From an uncultured Ruminococcus sp. (GTDB lineage Bacteria > Bacillota > Clostridia > Oscillospirales > Ruminococcaceae), in contig CAMWHN010000017.1 in the NCBI GenBank assembly GCA_947174085.1, positions 1-17,557 of the forward strand: DNA of 17,557 nucleotides. Reading direction: 5' to 3'. Positions 7,863 through 14,205 of this stretch are shown in pieces. The first letter of the stretch is position 1. The number at the start of each line of letters is the position of its first letter. A program made the translations under genes and the position numbers. The notes under the pieces were generated by a model, which was not told the DNA's origin, did not search any database, and worked only from the letters and a program-made list of their open reading frames with translations.

Positions 7863-8480
7863 ATGAAAGTAATATTAATCAACGGAAGTCCACATTCCAA
7901 AGGTAATACATACATTGCCTTAAATGAGATGGAAAAAATCTTCAATGAAAATAGCATTGAAACTGAAATGATTCATGTTGGCAATCAGGCTGTAAGAGGT
8001 TGTATTGCCTGCAATTCGTGTGTTGAAAAAGGAAGATGTGTCTTTGATGACATAGTAAACGAAACAGCAAAGAAATTTCAGGAATGTGATGGTCTTGTAG
8101 TTGGAAGTCCAGTTTATTATGCGTCTGCAAATGCGACTCTGATAGCGTTCCTGACAAGGCTTTTCTACAGCACACACTTTGATAAAACAATGAAAGTTGG
8201 TGCAGGCATAGCAGTTGCAAGACGTGGCGGTTTATCATCGACATTTGATGAAATGAATAAGTTTTTTACAATATCTGGTATGCCAATTGCGTCCAGTCAG
8301 TACTGGAATAGCATACATGGTAGAATACAGGGGGAAGCATTACAAGATGTAGAGGGGTTACAGACAATGAGAACTCTTGCTAGAAATATGACTTTCCTCA
8401 TGAAAAGTATTGCACTTGGTAAGGAAGCTTATGGTCTGCCTGAAAAAGAACCGTTTGAACGTACTCACTTCATAAGATAA
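7863..8480 (+). CDS. Flavodoxin-fold NADPH-dependent FMN reductase / iron-sulfur flavoprotein-like
   Basis: A 205-residue cytoplasmic flavoprotein of the NADPH-dependent FMN reductase (flavodoxin-like) family. The FMN phosphate loop is INGSPHSKGNT at residues 6-16, and a second FMN contact, GSPVYYASANA, lies near residue 81. Between them are cysteines 47, 50, 53 and 59 in the spacing C-x2-C-x2-C-x5-C, followed by DD. That is the compact motif which holds a 4Fe-4S cluster in iron-sulfur flavoproteins (Isf). Many clostridial members keep these cysteines, but whether all bind a cluster is unclear. It probably passes electrons between a reduced carrier and an unknown acceptor, for example in oxygen or peroxide defence. 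The gene is single, divergent from htpG, with AGGGAGG 7 bases before the ATG. Its promoter cassette is shared with the protease operon. Confidence 0.88.
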   Translation: MKVILINGSPHSKGNTYIALNEMEKIFNENSIETEMIHVGNQAVRGCIACNSCVEKGRCVFDDIVNETAKKFQECDGLVVGSPVYYASANATLIAFLTRLFYSTHFDKTMKVGAGIAVARRGGLSSTFDEMNKFFTISGMPIASSQYWNSIHGRIQGEALQDVEGLQTMRTLARNMTFLMKSIALGKEAYGLPEKEPFERTHFIR

Positions 8481-8560
8481 ATATAAGGGGACTTTTAATA
8501 GTTAAAACAATAATTCTATAAGATATTTTAATGTAAATTTTTATAAAAATATTTTTCAAA

Positions 8561-8582
8561 TTTTTGGAGATTATTCCAAAAA
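8561..8582. promoter_or_regulatory. Inverted repeat, candidate operator B
   Basis: TTTTTGGA and TCCAAAAA around GATTAT, an 8 bp stem. Compared with operator A it carries a compensatory change in one stem pair and sits at the same distance from the -10 box. Confidence 0.55.
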
Positions 8583-8611
8583 ATAACGTTGAATTTTGGC
8601 AAAAGAAACGA

Positions 8612-8640
8612 TGGACTTTATTGGAAAATTATGCTATAAT
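8612..8640 (+). promoter_or_regulatory. Promoter of the papain-like protease operon
   Basis: -35 TGGACT (8612-8617), a 17-base spacer and -10 TATAAT (8635-8640) preceded by TGC. The leader before the TTG start is about 50 bases. Confidence 0.8.
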
Positions 8641-8682
8641 GGTATTATAGGGGGCAGACCAAAAAGTTTGCTTTTGATACTG

Positions 8683-8690
8683 AAAAGGAG
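8683..8690 (+). promoter_or_regulatory. Ribosome binding site fixing a TTG start
   Basis: AAAAGGAG ends 8 bases before TTG 8699. An in-frame GTG at 8690 overlaps this site and cannot be served by it. Confidence 0.8.
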
Positions 8691-8698
8691 TGGTTATT

Positions 8699-10420
8699 TT
8701 GAATATTTTTAAACGGATTGTCTCAACAAGTATGGCATTGCTGACAGCATTTCTGGTGGTAGAAGTGAAGCCTGCTAATGCAGAAGAATTGGAAAGTGTA
8801 GATTCTATTATAATCAATGAGGATGGTTATGTAACAAATGATGCACTTTTGTGTGAAAGTGATAGTTCAATCCCCGAGCTGAATTTAGAGGATTTTGGAA
8901 TTAATCCCAGAGCATATGCATCACTTCCATCAAAATTTGATATTTCTACTGACAGCACAACTGCCAAGTATTTTCCTCCAGTTGGCGCACAGGGTGAAAT
9001 AGGTTCTTGTGTAGCATGGGCTACAACTTACTACCAATTTACTTATGAGGCAAATAGAAAAAGAGGAATTACTACTGGTACAGATGAAAATAATATTTAT
9101 TCACCAGCTTTTGTTTACAATTATATCAATGGTGGTAAAAACAGAGCAACAGTTATAGATGAAGCTTACAAAATTTTAAAACAGCATGGTTCGATGAAAC
9201 TGGCAGATTATCCATATGATAAAGATAATTATTCTTATGAATGGTCAGACAATGAAGAAAAATTGATAGAAGCACTTCATTATCGTCCGACTAGCAGTCA
9301 TATATGTGTTGATTCTACATTATCGCCTGGATTTGAGGCAGTAAAAAGCATGATTGCTAATGGACATATTGCTGTTATTGGAACAAATGTAAATGGATTC
9401 AAGTGGGGAAAAACATCTAATGGGGAATGGTGCGTTGTCAGAGGCAGTAAAACTCCAGTTGGTAATCATGCGATGGCTGTTGTGGGATATGATGATAATA
9501 TCAAAATAACTGCTGGTGGTGAAACACTGACAGGAGCATTCAAACTTGTTAATTCCTGGGGGACTGATTGGAGGAATAATGGATTTACCTGGGTGGCATA
9601 TGATGCCTTAAATTCTACTAGTGTGCATGAAAATACATGGAATTATGCTGAAGCAAGAAGTCCTGTGTTCGAAACAAATACTGGTTTTAATTTCATGAAT
9701 GTACAGGAATGTGATGTGAATTTCGCTGGAATTGTCTCCCTAAAATCAGAGAATAAATGGAGCATAAGATATTATGGAGATAAAGGTTCAACAGCGAATA
9801 CTATGAAATGGCACTCGTCGTTGTCATCTAATAGCTCGAATTATGCTGTTTGTAAAATGGCATTTGACTTTTTCGAAATAGGCGATATTTTTAATATTGA
9901 TGATTGTCTGACGAGCTTTTGGACATTCAAAACAACAGGAAGTACTAGTTATAGAACAAATAATATTACCTATAAAATTGTTGATAATTTAAATAATAAA
10001 ATTGCTCCTAATTATGGTGTCAATGGGAGTTTGAGTAGTTCTACAGTAAAATTTGAACATAGCATTTATGTGCAGATTGCCAAAGGTAGAGTAAGATATT
10101 ACGATAATCTCCCCATTACAAGTGAAGACTCGCTAGCTGTCATGGAGTATCTTGCTGAAAACAGAGTTTTCTCAAATTTGCAGAAAAAACTAGCTGATTA
10201 TAACAGTGATGGTGAAGTTGACATCATAGATGTTATTGCAATGAATAAGCATATTGCTAATGCAAATGGAACTAGCTATCAGATTTCCGATTATATTGAG
10301 GAGTGGGGTTGCTCATTAGAGGACATTATTCAGGAAGAATATAATATGACAGTGAACGATTTTCTAATTAACAATTATGCTGAACTAGAAAGTAATAGTT
10401 TACTTTCTGTTTGTTCGTAA
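8699..10420 (+). CDS. Secreted papain-like (C1) cysteine protease with a single dockerin-like repeat
   Basis: A 573-residue extracellular cysteine protease of the papain fold. The start is TTG 8699. The signal peptide (basic NIFKR, then a hydrophobic core) ends at KPANA. A short propeptide-like stretch of about 50 residues follows; it does not look like an I29 inhibitor domain. The catalytic set is complete: Gln98 and Cys104 in GAQGEIGSCVAWA, His257 in GNHAMAVVGYDD and Asn285 in LVNSWGTDWRNNGF. Residues about 310-480 form a downstream domain of unknown role. At residues 500-522 is one dockerin F-hand (DYNSDGEVDIIDVIAMNKHI). The remaining 50 residues have no second calcium loop, so the dockerin is half or degenerate. 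The next gene starts 13 bases after the stop and is in the same operon. Its targets are unknown; proteolysis of dietary, host or cell-surface proteins would fit. Confidence 0.92.
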   Translation: MNIFKRIVSTSMALLTAFLVVEVKPANAEELESVDSIIINEDGYVTNDALLCESDSSIPELNLEDFGINPRAYASLPSKFDISTDSTTAKYFPPVGAQGEIGSCVAWATTYYQFTYEANRKRGITTGTDENNIYSPAFVYNYINGGKNRATVIDEAYKILKQHGSMKLADYPYDKDNYSYEWSDNEEKLIEALHYRPTSSHICVDSTLSPGFEAVKSMIANGHIAVIGTNVNGFKWGKTSNGEWCVVRGSKTPVGNHAMAVVGYDDNIKITAGGETLTGAFKLVNSWGTDWRNNGFTWVAYDALNSTSVHENTWNYAEARSPVFETNTGFNFMNVQECDVNFAGIVSLKSENKWSIRYYGDKGSTANTMKWHSSLSSNSSNYAVCKMAFDFFEIGDIFNIDDCLTSFWTFKTTGSTSYRTNNITYKIVDNLNNKIAPNYGVNGSLSSSTVKFEHSIYVQIAKGRVRYYDNLPITSEDSLAVMEYLAENRVFSNLQKKLADYNSDGEVDIIDVIAMNKHIANANGTSYQISDYIEEWGCSLEDIIQEEYNMTVNDFLINNYAELESNSLLSVCS

Positions 10421-10433
10421 AGGAGATGGCTAT

Positions 10434-11177
10434 ATGAAAATAAAATCAATTCTTACAGCTACTATTTCCACAGTGATGCTTTTAATAAGCATAGGGAACT
10501 TTTCGGCTTTATCATTCAGTGATGAGGATTGGGCTGTTATTGAAAACTGTCAGGGGGTTCTTGAAACTCGACCTAAAGATTATATTCTGCCCTATAGCTT
10601 TGAAGAATTTCTTGCTCTTAGTGATAAAGAATTTCTGGCTTTGGAAGATGTGCCACAATCTGCAAAGGAATATTATGAACAGAACAGGGAATATATTTAT
10701 AGCTCGTATATAGGGGGGGTCAAGTTTCAGTTAAATGATGATGTTAAGTTTGTTGAAACTGATCACAGTAGTGAAGCATGGGAAAAAGAACTTTGCGAAA
10801 TTTTAGGTATTCCTTTTGAAATTGTGCAGGGAGTTGTCGAATATGAGGATTGCGATGAGCCATATAGAATGACGATAAAAGATGATGCATATATGGGGTA
10901 TCCTGCTGGACAGGTCAAAAACAAAGCAGAAATCTATATACACTTTCATGAAGCTGTTCTTAGCTCTGATTTTATACGCCTGTATTGGACTCCAAACTTC
11001 GTCCTAGGAGACATTGATTGTGATGGTGAAGTTGGTGTGACTGACGTTGTGATGTTGCAAAAATGGTTGCGTGGTTCTGGCAACCTGCCGAACTGGCAGA
11101 GTGCAGACCTGCATCAAGACGGAATCATTAATATATTTGATCTCATGCTTCTCAAGCGTATGCTGATACAGAAATAA
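10434..11177 (+). CDS. Secreted dockerin protein of unknown function, partner of the protease
   Basis: A 247-residue exported protein. The N-terminus (MKIKSILTATISTVMLLISIG) is a signal peptide. Residues about 28-190 are a domain I do not recognise; it is acidic and aromatic, with PYSFEEFLALSDKEFLALED near residue 55. Residues 191-247 form a complete type I dockerin with two calcium loops, GDIDCDGEVGVTD (from Asp193) and ADLHQDGIINIFD (from Asp225), each followed by the usual helix. The ATG has AAGGAG 8 bases upstream, just after the protease stop, so the two are cotranscribed and a strong terminator closes the operon. A secreted partner next to a cysteine protease could be an inhibitor, a chaperone-like proregion or a substrate-binding subunit. 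The inhibitor idea has a precedent in clostridial dockerin-bearing cysteine protease inhibitors, but no homology was shown here. Confidence 0.85.
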   Translation: MKIKSILTATISTVMLLISIGNFSALSFSDEDWAVIENCQGVLETRPKDYILPYSFEEFLALSDKEFLALEDVPQSAKEYYEQNREYIYSSYIGGVKFQLNDDVKFVETDHSSEAWEKELCEILGIPFEIVQGVVEYEDCDEPYRMTIKDDAYMGYPAGQVKNKAEIYIHFHEAVLSSDFIRLYWTPNFVLGDIDCDGEVGVTDVVMLQKWLRGSGNLPNWQSADLHQDGIINIFDLMLLKRMLIQK

Positions 11178-11189
11178 AATTTGATAGAA

Positions 11190-11218
11190 AACGCCTGTCA
11201 TCTGGCAGGTGTTTTTTT
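11190..11218 (+). terminator. Terminator of the protease operon
   Basis: A 10 bp stem with two G-U pairs (11190-11199 with 11204-11213) and an ATCT loop, ending in a run of seven T. Confidence 0.9.
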
Positions 11219-11301
11219 ATTTTCTGGAAAAGTTTTTAGTTTATTCATAATTTTTGTGAAAATTGTTGTAAAATTAAAGCAGAAATTCTACCAAAAAACG
11301 A

Positions 11302-11330
11302 TAGATTTTTTTTGCATAATATGGTATAAT
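11302..11330 (+). promoter_or_regulatory. ppdK promoter
   Basis: TAGATT (11302-11307), a 17-base spacer and TATAAT (11325-11330). The -35 region and its upstream flank (AAAAAACGATAGA) match the two cassette promoters at 7805 and 8612. The inverted repeat of those cassettes is absent here. The predicted start is near 11337. Confidence 0.78.
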
Positions 11331-11341
11331 AAGAAAGTAAA

Positions 11342-11368
11342 CCGGCAGAGGCTTGTCCTCAATGCCGG
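11342..11368 (+). other. Stem-loop at the 5' end of ppdK mRNA
   Basis: CCGGCA pairs with TGCCGG and GAGG with CCTC, with a two-base AA bulge and loop CTTGT. It is GC-rich in an AT-rich leader and begins about 5 bases from the predicted transcript end. There is no T-run, so it is not a terminator. A role in mRNA stability is inferred. Confidence 0.65.
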
Positions 11369-11395
11369 AGAAATCTATTTTGGAGGTAAAGACCA

Positions 11396-14023
11396 ATGAG
11401 CAAGAAATATGTTTATCAGTTCACTGAGGGTAACGCTACTATGCGTGAACTTCTCGGCGGAAAGGGTGCGAATCTGGCTGAAATGACTTCTATTTTCGGC
11501 AAAGACAGAGTACCACAGGGCTTCACGATTACAACAGAAGCTTGTACACAGTATTATGAAGACAACGGTATCAGCGAAGAAATTATGGCTGAAATTGAAG
11601 AAAACATCGTTAAGATGGAAGAAGTTACCGGCAAAAAATTTGGTGACATTAACAATCCTCTGCTTGTTTCTGTTCGTTCTGGTGCAAGAGCATCTATGCC
11701 TGGTATGATGGATACAATCTTGAATTTAGGCTTGAATGAAGAAGTTGTAGCATCTATTGCTGAAAAATCTGGCAATGAAAGATGGGCTTGGGACTGCTAC
11801 AGAAGATTTATTCAAATGTATTCTGACGTTGTAATGGAAGTTGGCAAAAAATATTTTGAAGAACTTATTGACAAAATGAAAGCTGAAAGAGGTGTGACAC
11901 AGGACGTTGAATTAACTGCTGGCGACCTGAAAGAACTCGCTTCTCAATTCAAAGCTGAATATAAAGAAAAAATCGGTGTAGATTTCCCTGCTGACCCAAA
12001 AGAACAACTTATGGGTGCAATTAAAGCTGTATTCCGTAGTTGGGACAACCCAAGAGCAAATGTTTATAGACGTGACAATGATATTCCATTTAGCTGGGGT
12101 ACTGCTGTAAACGTGCAGTCTATGGCATTTGGTAACATGGGTGATGATTGCGGTACTGGTGTTGCATTCACTCGTGACCCTGCAACAGGCGAAAAGAAAC
12201 TCATGGGCGAATTTTTGACAAATGCACAGGGCGAAGACGTTGTAGCCGGCGTTAGAACTCCTATGCCAATTGCTCAGATGGAAGAAAAATTCCCACAAGC
12301 TTTTGCAGATTTCAAAGAAGTTTGTGCTACTTTGGAAAATCATTATCATGACATGCAAGACATGGAATTTACTGTGGAACATGGTCATTTGTATATGCTC
12401 CAGACAAGAAACGGCAAGAGAACAGCGCAGGCTGCTTTGAAAATTGCTTGTGATTTAGTTGACGAAGGCATGAAGACCGAAGAAGAAGCTGTTGCAATGA
12501 TTGACCCAAGAAATTTGGATACTCTGTTGCACCCACAGTTTGATGCAAAAGCTTTGAAAGCTGCTACACCAATTGGCAAGGGCTTAGGTGCTTCTCCAGG
12601 TGCAGCTTGCGGTAAGATTGTATTTACAGCAGATGACGCTGTAGAATGGGCTGAAAAAGGCGAAAAAGTTGTTTTGGTTCGTTTGGAAACATCTCCGGAA
12701 GATATTACTGGTATGAAGTCTGCACAAGGTATTTTAACAGTTCGTGGCGGTATGACATCTCATGCGGCTGTTGTAGCTCGTGGTATGGGTACATGCTGTG
12801 TATCTGGCTGTGGCGATATCAAAATGGACGAAGAAAACAAGAAATTTGAACTCGCTGGCAAGACATTCACAGAGGGTGATGCAATTTCTATTGATGGTAC
12901 AACAGGTAATATCTATGATGGTATTATTCCAACTGTTGACGCACAGATTGCAGGCGAATTTGGTAGAATTATGGCTTGGGCTGACAAGTATAGAACTTTA
13001 AAAGTTCGTACTAACGCTGATACACCGGCTGACGCTAAGAAAGCTAGAGAACTCGGCGCAGAAGGTATTGGTCTTTGCCGTACAGAGCATATGTTCTTTG
13101 AAGAATCCAGAATTGCTGCATTCCGTGAAATGATTTGTTCTGATACTGTTGAAGAACGTGAAGCTGCTCTTGAAAAGATTCTGCCAATGCAACAGGCTGA
13201 CTTTGAAGCACTCTATGAAGCTTTGGAAGGCAACCCAGTTACAATTCGTTTCTTAGACCCACCATTGCATGAATTTGTTCCAACAGAAGAAGAAGATATT
13301 CAGAAATTGGCTGAAGCACAGGGCAAATCCGTTGAAACTATCAAGAATATTATTGCATCTCTGCATGAATTTAACCCAATGATGGGTCACCGTGGTTGCC
13401 GTCTGGCAGTTACCTACCCAGAAATTGCAAAAATGCAGACAAAAGCTGTTATCCGTGCGGCTATTAATGTGAAGAAAGCTCACCCAGATTGGGATTTAGT
13501 ACCGGAAATCATGATTCCATTAGTTGGCGAAATCAAAGAATTAAAATATGTAAAGAAATTCGTTGTTGAAACTGCTGACGCTGAAATTGCAGCAGCAGGA
13601 GCTGATTTGAAGTATGAAGTTGGTACTATGATTGAAATTCCAAGAGCTGCATTAACAGCTGATGAAATTGCAAAAGAAGCTGAGTTCTTCTGCTTTGGTA
13701 CAAATGACTTAACACAAATGACTTACGGCTTCTCTCGTGACGATGCTGGCAAGTTCTTGAATGCTTACTATGAAGCAAAAATCTTTGAAAATGACCCATT
13801 TGCAAAACTCGACCAGACAGGTGTTGGTAAGTTAATGGATATGGCTGTTAAGATGGGCAGAAGCGTTCGTGAAATGCATATCGGTATTTGTGGCGAACAT
13901 GGCGGTGACCCAACTTCTGTAGAGTTCTGCCATAAGATTGGCTTAGATTATGTATCTTGCTCACCATTCCGTGTACCGATTGCAAGATTGGCTGCTGCAC
14001 AGGCTGCTATTAATAACAAGTAA
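11396..14023 (+). CDS. ppdK: Pyruvate, phosphate dikinase
   Basis: Interconverts ATP + phosphate + pyruvate and AMP + pyrophosphate + phosphoenolpyruvate in the cytoplasm. In many anaerobes it runs in the glycolytic direction, saving energy through pyrophosphate, or in gluconeogenesis. The 875 residues match the bacterial enzyme. The N-terminal nucleotide-binding domain starts at VYQFTEGNA and contains LLGGKGANLAEM and SVRSGARASMPGMMDT. The swivelling phosphohistidine domain has GGMTSHAAVVARGMG with His456. The C-terminal PEP/pyruvate barrel has GLCRTEHMFF, GTNDLTQMTYGFSRDD and IGICGEHGGDP with Cys832. The numbers are one higher than the well-known Clostridium symbiosum enzyme (His455, Cys831). 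GGAGG lies 9 bases before the ATG. Regular codon use and a strong promoter suggest high expression. It is monocistronic and ends before a two-way terminator. Confidence 0.98.
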   Translation: MSKKYVYQFTEGNATMRELLGGKGANLAEMTSIFGKDRVPQGFTITTEACTQYYEDNGISEEIMAEIEENIVKMEEVTGKKFGDINNPLLVSVRSGARASMPGMMDTILNLGLNEEVVASIAEKSGNERWAWDCYRRFIQMYSDVVMEVGKKYFEELIDKMKAERGVTQDVELTAGDLKELASQFKAEYKEKIGVDFPADPKEQLMGAIKAVFRSWDNPRANVYRRDNDIPFSWGTAVNVQSMAFGNMGDDCGTGVAFTRDPATGEKKLMGEFLTNAQGEDVVAGVRTPMPIAQMEEKFPQAFADFKEVCATLENHYHDMQDMEFTVEHGHLYMLQTRNGKRTAQAALKIACDLVDEGMKTEEEAVAMIDPRNLDTLLHPQFDAKALKAATPIGKGLGASPGAACGKIVFTADDAVEWAEKGEKVVLVRLETSPEDITGMKSAQGILTVRGGMTSHAAVVARGMGTCCVSGCGDIKMDEENKKFELAGKTFTEGDAISIDGTTGNIYDGIIPTVDAQIAGEFGRIMAWADKYRTLKVRTNADTPADAKKARELGAEGIGLCRTEHMFFEESRIAAFREMICSDTVEEREAALEKILPMQQADFEALYEALEGNPVTIRFLDPPLHEFVPTEEEDIQKLAEAQGKSVETIKNIIASLHEFNPMMGHRGCRLAVTYPEIAKMQTKAVIRAAINVKKAHPDWDLVPEIMIPLVGEIKELKYVKKFVVETADAEIAAAGADLKYEVGTMIEIPRAALTADEIAKEAEFFCFGTNDLTQMTYGFSRDDAGKFLNAYYEAKIFENDPFAKLDQTGVGKLMDMAVKMGRSVREMHIGICGEHGGDPTSVEFCHKIGLDYVSCSPFRVPIARLAAAQAAINNK

Positions 14024-14125
14024 TAAATAAATTATTCCCCCCTGTGTCCCTGTATAGAGTATTTGCGATTTGACAGAACATCACAAGTTTTGTAAATATG
14101 CGAAAATTCTGTGCAATATTACAGG

Positions 14126-14144
14126 TTATCATGTGATAATTATC
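14126..14144. repeat. Overlapping palindromes after ppdK
   Basis: TTATCA-TG-TGATAA (14126-14139) overlaps the perfect palindrome GATAATTATC (14135-14144). They lie between ppdK and its terminator. No T-run follows. Function is unknown; the rest of the 14024-14163 stretch shows no gene. Confidence 0.35.
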
Positions 14145-14163
14145 TAAAAAATAATAAAATAAT

Positions 14164-14204
14164 CTCCTGTATCAATGCGTTCTGCAAAGATACAGGAGTT
14201 TTTT
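14164..14204. terminator. Two-way terminator between ppdK and the convergent dockerin gene
   Basis: A perfect 10 bp stem (14164-14173 with 14189-14198) with a further TGC/GCA pairing inside, followed by TTTTTT on the plus strand. On the minus strand the downstream sequence is also T-rich (ATTATTTTATT). It can serve ppdK and the minus-strand gene ending at 14206. Confidence 0.88.
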
Positions 14205-14205
14205 A

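Larger units (their letters stand above)
8542..8640 (+). repeat. Promoter cassette copy B (duplicate of 7735-7833)
   Basis: Second copy of the cassette, in the same orientation, upstream of the protease operon. Mismatches with copy A are scattered over the whole length. The block covering the last 12 spacer bases before the -10 box is identical in both (TTGGAAAATTATGC). Confidence 0.85.

Noticed and set aside
8481..8540. Terminator after the flavoprotein gene
   Set aside because: Only a weak TTTTAA/TTAAAA pairing without a clear T-run is present; termination here cannot be supported.
11338..11395. Riboswitch in the ppdK leader
   Set aside because: The leader is only about 58 bases with one simple hairpin; there is no room for an aptamer and expression platform.
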